From Apodemus sylvaticus (taxonomy: Eukaryota > Chordata > Mammalia > Rodentia > Muridae): a DNA stretch of 64,000 nucleotides. Under the pieces are notes generated by a model. It made no database searches. It worked only from the letters and a program-made list of their open reading frames with translations, and was not told the origin of the DNA. Location: positions 12,643,027 to 12,707,026 of the forward strand of contig NC_067491.1 in assembly GCF_947179515.1 (NCBI RefSeq), read 5' to 3'. This document shows, piece after piece, positions 12,059 through 24,753 of this stretch. Numbering within the stretch: position 1 is the stretch's first letter; each line of letters starts with the position of its first letter. The translations under genes were made by a program, and so were the position numbers.

Positions 12059-12899
12059 TCTAAATATCCCAAATCTCCGTAATTAGGGCGGGTCACTATA
12101 TATTTTCTCTATGAAGAATTTTACAAAAGGAATAAAGACAGATTTTAGCGGTAGTTACTTCAGTGAAGTAAGATTACGAGTGGCTTTATTTTCTTTTTTA
12201 GAGCTTCTTGTAATATTCTAGGGTAATGTGCAAAAGTATCCAGTGCATTTATAAACAGGGAAAAGGAAGTCATTACACCTAACCTTTCTGAGTCCCTGTG
12301 TCCACCTGAGTTCCTGACAGAAGATAAATGTTCCAGTCATTCCATGGGGGTACTGTCTCGAAAAACTGGAGCTCATAATAAAAAGGAAAGAAATGTGATT
12401 TACAAGGGCTTCCCATCCAGTGAGCAAAGACAGGAACATATCGCCTCATGTGAATATTGTGGGAGCAGAAAGAGGGCGTCACCAGGGCTGACGCGTGGGG
12501 CCTTAACGAAGAAACGAACCAGCTGGCAACTTGTGGGCTTCACGCATCAAAAGTTGGTGGGCTCCCATCAGAGTTGCCCTGCTCTTCTCATGCTAGCTTT
12601 ACTGAGTATTAAAACTAACAGCGGAAACTTGGTGTAGTTGAAAGGAAGAGCTGGCTCTTTCCCCAGAAAGAGAGCACCTGATGGATGACAGTGTATATTC
12701 TTCAGAAACCACGGTGGGTTAAATGAAGCCACCAAGGACATGCTTCTGGCTGAAGGCCTTTAATTTATGACTTTTTTAATGTAGCCTAGAACTTACCGCA
12801 TCTGTCTCCCAACTCTGCCCTTTGTAAGTGGTGCATCTTACCCCTGGAACTGGCCAGGATGTGATATATAGACACTCTCAAAGATGTGAGTGGGTTGGG

Positions 12900-12956
12900 T
12901 TTTTTTTGTTTGTTTGGTTTTGGGTTTTTTTTGTTTTTTTGTCCCCCCCCCCCCCC
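12900..12956 (+). repeat. T-rich tract ending in C14
   Basis: TTTTTTTGTTTGTTTGG-type low-complexity sequence that ends in a C homopolymer of about 14. Confidence 0.9.
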
Positions 12957-14525
12957 AAAGTTTGCTTGTAAGTCAACCGCTTTGAGCCTGAAATATATTT
13001 TGTTATGTAAAAGTGACGCTCAGGAAGGCCAGTTTCCCTGGGGGCGGAACCTATAATGTATGGTGTATAACAGTCTCAGTAGACAAGTTTATCGAGACCG
13101 TCAGGTTGGGATGTCAAGCATCGATTTCCTATTTGTGGGAGGGAGAGGGTCCTTCCCTGAGCTCCCAAGTGTGTTGGGAGTCTGGAGCGGTATTTGAAAT
13201 GATTGGTATTGGATTCACACCATCTGTGCAGCAGCTGGGGATTGAAAGTGAATGTTGTGGAGTTGTGGAGACCGAGGTAGCCAAGGTTCTGGGAGAGTTA
13301 TCAACAGTACTATGTAAGTTGTGCCTGAAAGATCATGAAAGGTTGGATTAGAAAGATAATTTGAGCTAAGTGCTAAAAGAAAATGGGAGTGTATCCCAGG
13401 GACCTACACGTGGAGGGGGGGAGGGGATAATTGAAGACCTGAGGAGAGGAGCATCTCTAGTGGCTTCCGGTGGTGGTACGCCTACTGCCTGCACCTGGGG
13501 TCATTCACACCAACATCACCCGGGCCTTACTCTGCCTGCTAGAGCCTGCTTCTTTTGAACAGCTTTTTCTCAGCCCTATCCAGGTGTCAGAACAACCTCA
13601 TGAACTTTAAAAAAAAAAAAAACAAACCCAAAAACATAAGTACTTGGTCCCATTGATGATCAGTTGTCTCAAAGTGTCTGGTGCTGGAGTTTAGGTATAC
13701 ACCACTCTAAAAGGCCCCCAAGCGACTCTGATGTGTACATAGAGGCTGAACACCCCCGCCCCAGGAAGTAATCAGATGTAAGGGGACACAGTGTTGTCTG
13801 TTCCATTCACTGTTTTCTCTGCATCCAGCACAAGGACTGGCTCTTCCTAGAAGTTCAGGGAAGATTTGCTTGAACTCAAGAATGAATCAAAGAAGGGAGA
13901 AGGGATGGAATTAATTAGTCTCTAATTCCATGGATTATAGTTCAGCAACAGGTCACATTTGTGGGAAATCTCTTGTGAACTTGTCTCCCTTCAGACAACT
14001 GGTCTTCTGTGTGATTCCTAAGACCCCACCCGACCCCCACTTTGACACTCCATGTCTCCTGGGGCCTGTTTCTCAGTCCTTGTTGTCAAGGTCCTGTCAA
14101 GAACTGAGACCCCAAGGCAGACTCATTTTTTAAAGCCCAGAATGTAGCTCCTGAATCTTGGGCAGAAAGCTCAGGGTTTTAAGTTTGATTGGCGTTTTAG
14201 CCTCTTTGATACCATATTTCTCAGATTCCCCTCGATGTGTAGTTTTCTTCTACTTCAGATTTCCTCCAGTTGACCTGGTGCTCTTGAAGTAGTAGCTGGT
14301 AAGTGGCTAGGAAGATCTGGTGAGCCCTTATTTTCTTCCCAGTGCTAGGGATCTAGCCTGTGACCCCATACATGTTAGGGAGGAGCCTCTTGCTGACCGC
14401 CATTTCCTGCCAATATGGTTCCTGATGGAATTCACATCAGTTTTGGCTCCCTTATTACTGTTTGCCACTTTTGTTGTTTAGAAATATGTGCATTAACGGC
14501 CCCTAGAGTAAGTGAGGATTGCCAG

Positions 14526-14547
14526 TGTGTGTGTGTGTGTGTGTGTG
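14526..14547 (+). repeat. (TG)n microsatellite
   Basis: Perfect TG dinucleotides, about 11 copies. Confidence 0.95.
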
Positions 14548-16231
14548 ACTGCGTGTTTCTTGTAATTTTTGTTTTCTACAGTTCACGGCTTTGTTATATG
14601 AAAAAGCACATCAGAGGTTATGTGTTTTTGAATTATTACCCTTTATTAAAATATCCCCCTTATGGAGGTTGATGCTTTAAGAATTGATTTTATTTGTTTA
14701 TTTATTATTTATGTATTTATTTAGGTCAACAGGCTTTCTGTCCCTCCTGATTCCCTGTGTGGTATCTACCTGCTATAGCTTTGCTACTTTTATAGATTGA
14801 TCTCCTTTACCATTTGAATTCAAGTGAATTCTTATAAAATAATAATGCTTGGTTTTTCTTCATTATTTTTTTCACCCAGCATGAGATTCTATGTATACAA
14901 ACATGAAGTTTCTATTAATTTAAACATTCTAAGGTTTTTGGGTTTTTTTTTTTTTTTTTTGAGCCCTTGAAGATATTGGCCACCTCTCCTTATGGTTGTT
15001 TGCTCCCGTTGGTTTTCGTGTAGGCATGTCTTTGCCTGTTTATAAGGGATGTGGACGTACCACACGGTACAGAAATTATAGAATAGGAAAGTCACAAAAC
15101 TGTAAAAGCCATCTTACAATTCTATCAGCCTTCTCTTTCTCTTCTTGGATGGTGTGTGTCATATTCAGACTTGCTGCTTTGATTCACTGAGAGAAGAAAT
15201 GTGAACGTTTTGCTTACCACCGGAACGGGGCTTGGAGATGACAGGTGTGCAGTATCATCTTTCTTTCTAGATGTAGACATTTATTTCTAGAAACTTCCCG
15301 CTTAGCACTGCTTTTGTCAGATCCCATAAGCGTTGGTGCTTTCATTATCATTTGTCTTAGATTAAAAAAAAAAACAAGTTTTTTAAATGTTTGGTTCTTG
15401 AGGGGCGTGTTGCTTAATGTTTACATATCCAAGGGGTTTGGGGCTTTTGTCTATTTCCGGGTTTAGGGCTTTTGTCTATTTCCGACATCCGGTTATGAGG
15501 TTACACTTGGTGAGGATGTTTGGGGTGAGCTGTATCTGGGATTGTTGGTGGGAAGAGGCAAAATGTCTACATTTCTTTTCCTTTCCTTTCTTCTAGGAGA
15601 GCTCTAGGGTTCTCTACACAGTAAATATTTACTTCTATAGAACCAGGGGATCCTGTGGTAAATAGGCAGGACAGTTCACACTCTAATCACTGTCATGAAA
15701 CCAGTGAAGAAACATGCTGTCGTCTGATAAAAACTACAGAGGAAGTGGGAAGGAAGGATCGCACAGCGTGCATGGTGGGAGGAGACTGGAGTCTGGACAG
15801 GAATTTTGGGGAAGTCCACACGAGGGAGTGACTAAGTTCTGAAGTGTGAGAACAGAATTATACGCAGAACTTGCGCATTCTAAGCAGGAAGGAAGACACG
15901 CTCTTGAACCATGGGAGAAACAGCAAGAGTCGAGAAACTGCAAGAGTCACCACCACCGTGGTTAACAAATAACCTGGGTGTGGTTTGGGCTGCGCTTGGA
16001 GAGGCAGGCGGCTGCTGGGTGATGGGACGGAGGACCGGACCCCACATGTTTCTTGAGTTGAATGTGCTAACCATGACGTTTAATTATTCACGTATTGTCC
16101 TTACCATTCAATATTTACCCCAAGATCTTCCTGTAGGGCCTGTTGTCACTGAGGCAGGAGTGCAATGTAGCCATCTCTTCAGTTTCAGCAGTGGAAGGTC
16201 GCAGGCATCTGAAGGTGGTACAAGAAGCAAC

Positions 16232-16379
16232 TAGCTGGGCGGTGGTGGCGCACGCCTTTAATCCCAGCACTTGGGAGGCAGAGGCAGGTGGATTTCTTGA
16301 GTTCGAGGCCAGCCTGGTCTACAGACTGAGTTCCAGGATAGCCAGGGCTATACAGAGAAACCCTGTCTCGAAAAAAAAC

Positions 16380-16409
<30 letters not shown>
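16232..16409 (+). mobile_element. B1 SINE with 7-bp target duplication
   Basis: B1 head AGCTGGGCGGTGGTGGCGCA and a 30-base poly(A). AAGCAAC flanks both sides (16225-16231 and 16410-16416). Confidence 0.93.
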
Positions 16410-16412
<3 letters not shown>

Positions 16413-19097
16413 CAACGTATTTTCAGAGTTTAATCGACTGAGGCTAGCCTTTCACACAGCCGTGTGTACAAGGTACGCCTAGAGAAGCAGGAACAAACCG
16501 GGTGCCCATAGAGGGCCCTCCGGGCTTTTGTGTCTACAAAAAACAACCACCAAAAGGGAAGAAGGAACACTTGATCAACTCACCCCCTAGACTAACTTGG
16601 AGTTTGCACAGCATGTAGAGACCACACATGAGAAAAGCTATACTGTGCTTTTCAGAAATAGCAATAAATCCATTTTCCTTCCTTCTGCCTTTCTTTTAAT
16701 ACGGACATTAAAGGATGTAACTGCTGGTTTGTGGAAACTAAAGGCTTTGGGATAACAGAGAAGGGGGCTAGGCAGATTTCCAGCTGCTGCCGTTCACAAC
16801 ACTTTGACAGTTAAAATATATCACACATTTTCTTGTCCTCTCAGTGTAAACATTTACGGTGCTAAGTGGACTACAGAATCAAACCAGAGAGAAGGAGGCA
16901 GACTGGTGTTTCAGAGGTGAAGCTAAGCATAGACTAAATTAAATAAAAGTAATTTGCCATCCATTCATAGCTACATATTATACATTATACTGTGTTTGTC
17001 CCTGGGAAAGATTAAACAGAGGGCTTTCGTTGCTTGCTCTATTTTTACAACCTGTTAGTAGAAGAAAATTTAATATAGAACAGACAAAATTTTGATTAGA
17101 ATTAACTGGGAATAGTGTAAGGTCACGGTGACCTTCTTGGTGATGCGTGTTTATGCCTTATCTAAAAGTCAACTACACTGCTATCTCTCAGCTTCCCCCA
17201 CCCCAATTTCCCTAGGAAAATCCCAACATCCTTCCTGCTTAATCAGCATAGGGTCCAAGTCTTTACCTTTAGCACTTATATTCCCCCACCCCCAAATTAT
17301 ATCTAACTTGGAGAATAAGAATCTTCAAAATGATTTAGAATTGAGTCCTGGACTTGACTGCCTTGGGATGGTTTGCCACCACCTGTGCACACTTTTAAGA
17401 AATATGATTTTTTTTTAATTAAGGACCTAGAAGTCAAATGTGGCATTCTGAGGAATGCCACGCCATGTGGGAAAGTGTGCTTCTGAAGTTCATTTTATCC
17501 TGAAAGGAAAAATTATGAATGAACACACGAGTCTTTTCAATTTCCTGTTTTGCCTAAAGCTCTCCTGCATAACGCATCCCTTCATCAAACTTCTCTCCCG
17601 GTGACAGTACCTCACTAGATCACTTTGGTGAGTATTCAGGAGATTTTCGTCTTATGAGTCATAAAATTCTTTTATTCCCTGAAGAAATTCCTGTGTCTGA
17701 CAGGAATTCAATGTCTTTGTAGTTTCAAGTAGACTCCTTGAAGTAGTTACTTCTTAATGACTCTATTCTTGGGGCCGGGTGGGTAAAACCTGGGGAGCTG
17801 GTCACAGATCAACTCCTGTTCTTCAACAAGACTGAAAAATTAATCCCTAGCCTTGGTCATTTTCTTCAGACATCCCCTTAAGCAGTTAAGCTCACAGCAG
17901 AGCGCCTTCACCTGTGCTGAGGCTGGTCCCGAGGTGGGATGTCTATTCTGGCCTGGGCTATCTGTCTGATTTGATGAGAGATTCAATTCTCCATTCAATT
18001 CTCGATCCAATCCTCAAGCTTGCTTGCCTGTTGTCAGGTTTCCCAGACTCGCTTGGTGCAGAAGAAAAGGAGACAGTTGCAAAGATACTGGACTGTTTAG
18101 CAACTGATAAATATCACTGGGTATCCATATATGTACTAGGTTGGTGTTTTAGTTGACGTTTACACTGTTGTTAGAGTAGTAGAAATTAATGTAGTAATTG
18201 CCTACCAGTTAATACAGAAAATATAGCCCTTGGAAGGCAGTGCCCACTGGCATTCCATACTCTGTATCCATATGTTGTTTATAGTAAGCTGAAATGAAAT
18301 GTTAGACAGTTGAGCAAGAAAAGAGAGATGAATGGATAACAAGAGGTTTATACACACAGGGTTTAAAGAGGTTAGACATAGCACATCCCTGGCACAGACC
18401 GTCTCTAACTATGCTAAGACCCAACTGGCCTGGCGGTTAGGAAACTAACTTAAAACAGGAGAGTGAACTCAGCTACTGAGAAGGTAGGTCAATGTATGTA
18501 CATGGGAACCACAAAGGCTAGATGTGTACACAGAGAAAGAAGGAGATCAATGTTTTTTAATATCAGCACGTGTCAACATAGACATGTGGGAAGCTCCAGT
18601 TCCAGTCTCTTGTTCTGTGAGCATGCCCTCAATGATGCTTTGGATATGTGTTTGATCGCCACTGAGTGTTCACAGTGTGGGAAATGTCTCTCTCCAAGCG
18701 AACACTCAATGGATACATATGTGGCAAACTGGCTAGTGAATGTGAGAATGACTTACCGAGTTATTTTAGCCCTATGAGAAAAAATAAGCAGGAAATTCAT
18801 GTCAGAGAGACCACAAGATCACATTCTTTGCTAGATAGAATTTATACTTTGACTTTTGACTTTTGACTTTTTTTTTTGCCTGGGCTATGGATATTCACTG
18901 TGCTATTTTCTTGATGGGGAACAGCAGCAAAGAACTGCAGCTTTGGTCCAGCCATGTGATCATGTGCTCAAGCAAAGCCCCTTATAGAAATCTACTCAAA
19001 GAGGTGAAGTCATGGATCTGAACATGGCTCGTGTATACTCCCATGTTCATAGCAAGTTATCCACAATATCCAAAGATAACAACTCAAATGTTCACTG

Positions 19098-19308
19098 ATG
19101 GATGGATGGATGGATGATGGATGGATGGATGGATGGATGGATAAATGGATGGATGGGTGGGTGGATGGATGGATGGATAGGTGGATGGATGGGTGGGTGG
19201 ATGGATGTGTGGGTGGATGGACGGATGGGTGGATGGATGGATAGGTGGATGGATGGGTGGATGGGTGGATAGACGGATGGGTGGGTGGACGGATGGGTAG
19301 ATGGATGA
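19098..19308 (+). repeat. (GGAT)n / (GGGT)n tetranucleotide array
   Basis: About 210 bases of GGAT with GGGT, GGAC and GATA variants. Confidence 0.97.
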
Positions 19309-19616
19309 ATATACTAAACTGATACGCAAAATAAAGATAGAAAATAGAAAAGTCGTTTGCAGGGACTCAGGCTATGGGGAATGGGAGTTATTTAGTCAGA
19401 ATTGGTTTTCACTCTTAAGAAATGGAGACATCCTGGATATAGATGGGGAAAGCTGTGGACTGGTGATCGGTTTACTTAATCCCACTGGATGCATACATGT
19501 TGTGTTACACGTTATCATATGTGTTATTGCACACGCTATCACCACACCATGTCGATTTCATTGTAGTTTAGATATTTTACGTCCTATTTAAAATGTCTTA
19601 AAACTATCACAACTAA

Positions 19617-19791
19617 GCCGGGCAGTGGTGGCACATGCCTTTAATTCCAGCACTTTGGAGGCAGAGACAGGTAGATTTCTGTGATTTCGAAGCCAGCCTG
19701 GTCTACGGAACAAGTACCGGGACATCCAGGGCTACACAGAGAAACCCTGTCTGGAAAAACCAATAACAAAGAAATCAAAGCAAAACAAAAC
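19617..19791 (+). mobile_element. B1 SINE
   Basis: GCCGGGCAGTGGTGGCACAT, CCAGCCTGGTCTACGG and GGGCTACACAGAGAAACCCT are present, with a (CAAAA)n-type tail. Moderately diverged. Confidence 0.92.
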
Positions 19792-19908
19792 CCAGCTGAT
19801 CACAACTACAGTTAGAGAGGGAGAAGTTAAGAGTCTGGGATGTGACAGCAGCATGGAAAGATGCTAGTTTTTTCCTTACGCTTCCAAATCTCAATTTAGT
19901 AATTCTAG

Positions 19909-19912
<4 letters not shown>

Positions 19913-19941
<29 letters not shown>
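19913..19941 (+). repeat. (AC)n microsatellite
   Basis: Perfect AC repeat, about 14 copies; one of the few AC tracts on the sense strand of this intron. Confidence 0.95.
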
Positions 19942-19944
<3 letters not shown>

Positions 19945-20531
19945 CAAGGTGAGGTAGCACGTAGTTGGTGGATGGTGTGTGGAGGAAGAGCCTATGTAGG
20001 CCCTGTCTACTGACATTATGAGCCTATGCCCTGTCTACACCAGTAGTTGTAGAAGAGCTGCTGTTCTTCCCTAGGACACAGCAGCTGGTTGTAAGGTGGC
20101 GTGGGACCTTCAGTTCCCTCACAGTGTTTCTAAAGCCGGCAGGGGAGGGGCAAGCCCAGTCTACAGGAGCATTTTGGAGATCCTTTTACCACTGCAAAAA
20201 TACATACGGATCTAAACGAGTCGGGAGACCCAAGTTCCTTTCCACTCAAGAGGACGTTGGAGTTTGAATTCTTCCCCGTTGCAATCACATGGAATCCACA
20301 GAGGTCTTACCACTGGCCAAAGATGTAAACTGGATGCACTTAGAGCACCTGCCAGACCCCGTGAAGAGTGTGTGGAGGTGAATGCCCTGTGGCACACACT
20401 GGCACCTGGCTTTGCTTGTTTTTTTTTCCCCCTGATCACCAAGCTGACAATGTGAAGTTTAATTGATCATGTCCCCACCTTCCCATCGACCAGGGCATCA
20501 AGGTTAGTTTCTGTAACCATATAGTATAGAC

Positions 20532-20761
20532 CAGTGGTCCCCAACCTTCCCAATGCTGTGACCCTTCAAAAAGTTTCTCTGTGGTGGTGACCCCCCCCCC
20601 ATCCATAAAGTTATTTTCATTGCTACTTCATGGCTGTAATTTTGCTACTGCCATAAATAATAATGTAAATATGTGTGCTTTGCCTAGGTCTTAGGTGATC
20701 CCTATGAAAAGATCATTTGACCCCTCCAAAGAGGTCACGGCCCACAGGCTGACAACCCCTG
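20532..20761. mobile_element. URR1-type hAT (Charlie-like) MITE
   Basis: Recognisable URR1 body: GCTGTGACCCTTCAAAAAG, ATTTTCATTGCTACTTCATG, and AAGAGGTCACGGCCCACAGG. Ends CAGTGGT and ACCCCTG are degenerate inverted repeats. Flanking octamers GTATAGAC and GTTTACAC match at 6 of 8, as expected for an old 8-bp hAT duplication. Confidence 0.85.
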
Positions 20762-21296
20762 GTTTACACAGAGCATAGGCTCGTAATAATGTCAGCAGTC
20801 AGAGCACAGGCTGGTAGTATCAGTAGCTGGTCTAAAACCATCTCTACTCACTGTTGTGGGGAAATGAATGAACAAACATGGGGCCTACAAAGTATTGTTC
20901 AGTGTAAGCAGAGGAAAATACCAGTGTTCCAGGAGAAATATGTATGTTAAAAAATTATAAAACCGTAAACGACAACGTTGTGGCGTGCTCCCAGACTAAA
21001 ATGTAGCAAAGGGGCTGTGGATCAGACCTTGAGTTCGATTCCCAGCAGAGCAGAGGAGAGCAAATGGGCTGTGCCCCATCACTGCTGAGAGAATAGAGAA
21101 TTGTTATAAACAGGGGAGGCCTACCATGTGCAGAGCCATGGTACCAGGACGTTATCATAGGATGGGCGTTCACCATGGTTTCATTCATTTTTTCCTTATT
21201 GGTATTCATTGATCTATGAATTATGATATAAATGTATTAGTTATATAAAATAATTATGTAAATTATTAACTATATAGAATGACAGGTTGCAGTGTA

Positions 21297-21510
21297 ACAT
21301 TTTTTATTTGTGTGTGTGTGTTTGTATGTATGCACATGCACGCATGTTCGAGGTGTGCATGCATGCATGTGAGCACCACAGAGGCTCAAAGAGTGGGTTG
21401 CATCCTTGGCAGCTGAAGTGTCAGGCAGATGTGTGGGTGCTGAGAAACAAACTCAGGCGATCTGACCGAGCAGCAAGCACACCTAACCACATAGCATCTC
21501 CTCAGCCCCT
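21297..21510 (-). mobile_element. B3 SINE, diverged
   Basis: Antisense B3: TG-rich left part, AGCACCACAGAGGCTCAAAG, TGTGTGGGTGCTGAGAAAC, AACTCAGGCGATCTGACC, and the end CTCCTCAGCCCC. Confidence 0.7.
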
Positions 21511-22499
21511 GTATAAGATGTTATACAATGTATATTATGTTGTATTATATACCCGTGCATAATACAATGTAACTGTATTCATATGCTCACCACTCTCCCT
21601 TGGCCTCCTCCCCTCTCACTTTCCCTCCTCCCTCCTCCCCTCTTACTCTCCCTCCTCCCTTTCCTCATCCCAAGTAGTTCTGTGTCTATTGCAGTTTGTT
21701 ACACGAAGAGGGAAGAATTAGATCTGAAGTCACCGCTGTGGCTTGGGAGACAGTTGCACAGGGGAATGTTAAGGCATTGACAGAGCGTTCATGCTTATTC
21801 GTGTGTAGATATTTAAGCTTTTATGTGGCCGTTAGAGCAGGCAACTATGCAATACAACTCTTATTAGGTTGTTAACATAGATTTCCTATGGGAGTGGTAA
21901 ATATCCAAGAAAGAAAAAAAAAACACACAACAGGAAAACAGTTGTGCATAAGATGTGTCTACTGTAGTCACGTTTATGCATTTAGATATGGTTAATAAAT
22001 GCATGCATGACTTTTTTTTAAGTAGCAGGGGCATATGAACCAGTCATTTAAAAAGTAACAACATTGCATCGTCTCAGAGACCAGGAGCCAAGGGCCTTCC
22101 AGGAGCGGAATGAAAAGCCGAGATTAGTTGGACGGTATAAAGTTATGTGAAAGGAACATGGTAAATAAAAATGAATCAAAACAAAAGCCTAAAGCTCTAA
22201 GAGCTATTCTCTCTGCTCCTGGTTCACCCTTGTCAAAGATTATTTTTTAAAATGTATATGTATAATGTAAAAGTTTGGTAAAACTTTTCCTAAGGAAGTT
22301 TTCCAGTGTGGGAAATATAATTAAAATTCATTTTTTATATAGTGTTTAACACCATGATTTTTGTCAACCTTATAGTATATGGTCGAGTCTGTAATTTAAA
22401 AAAATTTTTTTTAAATCTCCAGTGTCTGTGATGTTATTGAATGCCGACTGAAGCTTTCAGAAAATTCTGATAACTAGGAGAAAATCAGAGACTTTTTGT

Positions 22500-22653
22500 T
22501 TTGTTTTGTTTTGTTTTCAAGACAGGGTTTCTCTGTATAGCCCCAGCTGTCCTAGAACTCACTCTGTAGACAAGGCTGGCCTGGAACTCAGAAATCCACC
22601 TGCCTCTGCCTTCCAAGTGCTGGGATTAAAGGCGTGCGCCACCACTGCCTGGC
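22500..22653 (-). mobile_element. B1 SINE
   Basis: (GTTTT)n at the left, then AAGACAGGGTTTCTCTGTAT, GTGCTGGGATTAAAGGCGTG and CACTGCCTGGC. Immediately left of a B2 in the same orientation. Confidence 0.93.
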
Positions 22654-22669
22654 GAGAGTTTTTCTTAAA

Positions 22670-22699
22670 AAAAGATTTATTTACTTTATTTATATAACT

Positions 22700-22761
<62 letters not shown>

Positions 22762-22901
22762 CTGTTTTCAGACACCAGAAGAGGGTATCAGATCCCATTG
22801 CAGATGTTCATGAGCCACCATATGTGGTTGCTGGGAATTGAACTCAGGCTCTCTGGAAGTGTAGCTAATGCTCTTAACTACTGAGTCACCTCTCCAGACC
22901 C
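22670..22901 (-). mobile_element. B2 SINE with an expanded (AT)n tail
   Basis: Antisense B2: CAGACACCAGAAGAGGGTAT, GTGGTTGCTGGGAATTGAAC, CTCTTAACTACTGAGTCACC, TCTCCAGACCC. The 3' tail side contains about 54 bases of perfect AT at 22704-22757. Confidence 0.92.
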
Positions 22902-23227
22902 ATCAGAAACCTTTTATGTTCTAATAAAATGCTACCAAGCTAGTAGTCCATGTATTGTCCTTTAGTGACATAGGAATATAAATGCATGAGAAGTGAATTT
23001 TCTTTAAAAAAATCTGTGATATTAAGATGTTCGCCATTAATAATATGTTCTGTCAGTATGTAATGCAATTCTGATATCTTAAAAATATTCCATGTATATG
23101 TGTGACTCTGCATTTCTGTTCTGCTCATTGTCGTTGTGTCTGTGAAGCTTTTGAATTGTTGTAGCTTAAGAGTGGGTCTAAGGGCTGATAAATGGCTCCG
23201 TGGACTAAAGACTTGCTATCAAGCCTC

Positions 23228-23297
23228 ACACACACACACCCCCCACATATCACATACAAGCACACATATCACATACAAGCACATACACACACACAAA
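23228..23297 (+). repeat. CA-rich repeat
   Basis: ACACACACAC runs with two copies of CATATCACATACAAGCACA. It precedes, in the opposite sense, the long TG tract that starts at 23415. Confidence 0.9.
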
Positions 23298-23414
23298 GGG
23301 ATTGGGGAGGAAGAAACCTATGTCCCATTAAGACATAGCTTCATAAAGAAACTGAAGAATTTAATATTTCTCTGAAGAGAAATAATTTACTAATATGCAA
23401 ATCTTCACTGATCT

Positions 23415-23808
23415 GGTGTGTGTGTGTGTGTGTGTGTGTTTGCTTATGTGTGATGTGTGTGGTGTGTGTGTATGTGTGTGTGTGGTGTGTATGTGTGTAT
23501 GCCTGTATGTGTGTGTGTGGTTGTGTGTGTGCTGTGGTGTGTGTATATGTGCTTGTGTGTGTGTGCTTGTATGTGTGTGGTGTGTGGTGTGTGTATGTGT
23601 GCATGTGTGTGTGGTATATGTGTGTGCTTGTGTGTGTGTGTGCTTGTGTGTGATGTGTGTGTGGTATGTGTGTGTTGTGTATGTGTGTATGCCTATATGT
23701 GTGTGGTTGTGTGTGTGTGTGTTGTGTATGTGTGTATGCCTATATGTGTGTGTGGTTGTGTGTGTGTTGTGTTGTGTGTATATGTGCTTGTGTGTGTGCA
23801 TGTGTGTA
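23415..23808 (+). repeat. 394-bp TG-rich tract with higher-order repeats
   Basis: Almost entirely TG with TATG, GGTG and TTG interruptions. Longer units recur, such as GTGTATGCCTATATGTGTGT (twice) and GTGTATATGTGCTTGTGTG (twice). Confidence 0.97.
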
Positions 23809-24219
23809 GCCGCCCGTGGCCACATGTGAACTGGAAACCTGGAAGAGAATTCTGGGGATAAACGGGAAGGGGACGAAAGAGAAATGAGTCAAGACCACAG
23901 TTGCCGATAGAGACTGACTTTACTATTATTTAGCCAATATATATAGTCTTTAGAAAACCACCCTGCCCTCCAAATGGCCGTGAATTCCTTGGATCTTCTT
24001 CTGAGCGGGTTGCCTGCTTCCAGTCATGCAGGTTTTCTGCTGGTCTCCAGGTGAGACTGCCCTGAGGCAGCCTTGTTTGTTAAGGTGAAAAGGGCTGTAT
24101 TGTTCTCAAAGGAACAAGGGCCGGAGAACACCAGGGGAAGGGTGGGCGCTGCCAGCCATGAATGTCACAGCTTGAATAGGATGGGCTGAGAAGTCCAGCT
24201 AAATGCTGTGGGGGAAGGG

Positions 24220-24479
24220 ACACATGTGTATGTGTGCGTGTGTGTGTCTGTGTGTGTATGGGTGCTTGTGTGTTTGTGGTATGTGTATGTGTGCATGTAT
24301 GTGTGTTGTGTATGTGTGTATGTTGTGGTGTGTGTGCATGTGTGTGTGGTGTGTGTGTCTGTCTGTGGTTTGTGTGCGTGTGTGTGTGTTGTGGTGTGTG
24401 TGTGCATGCGTGTGTGGTGTCTGTCTGTCTGTGTGGTGTGTGTGTGTGTATGGTGTGTGTGTGTGTGCTTGTGTGAACA
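24220..24479 (+). repeat. 260-bp TG-rich tract
   Basis: TG repeats with CTGTCTG and CATG interruptions, in the same orientation as the 23415 tract and about 410 bases downstream of it. Confidence 0.96.
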
Positions 24480-24559
24480 TGCAGGTGGTGGGATGAGGTT
24501 GGTGTTGGGTCTCTTCCTTGGTCACCTTCCACCTTCTCTCTCTGAGCCCGGGTTTCTGA

Positions 24560-24753
24560 CTGAACACAGAGCTCAGTAGTTGAGTAGATTAGTGGCCCAC
24601 GCTCATGGAGCCGCTGTCCTCCGTGCCCTGGGCACTGGGACTGCAGGCACACACTGCCACACACCGGGCATTTTACACGAGTGGAGAAATCCAACCTCAG
24701 GCTCTCTTGTTGTGTGGCAGGACCTTTAACCAATGAACCCCCTTCCTAGCCTG
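24560..24753 (-). mobile_element. B4-like SINE (tentative)
   Basis: Antisense B1-like middle GGGACTGCAGGCACACACTG then a tRNA-like end GACCTTTAACCAATGAACCC. Strongly diverged. Confidence 0.4.

Noticed and set aside
16143..16433. Open frames spelling segments such as VVAHAFNPSTWEAEAGGFLE, here and at 2785, 48842, 61647 and 62740
   Set aside because: These are translations of B1 SINE sequence, a well-known annotation artefact.
20990..21060. Possible rat-type ID element (TTGAGTTCGATTCCCAGCAG)
   Set aside because: Only a short tRNA-like B-box match; no full ID body or A-tail, so it was not used to argue for rat.
22860..22901. tRNA-like boxes in B2, B3 and B4 elements
   Set aside because: They are the degenerate tRNA-derived heads of SINEs; no cloverleaf tRNA gene was identified.
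23341..23861. Cys/Val-rich and His/Thr-rich open frames in the TG tracts (also near 3036, 24200 and 35000)
   Set aside because: They are translations of TG or CA dinucleotide repeats and carry no coding signal.
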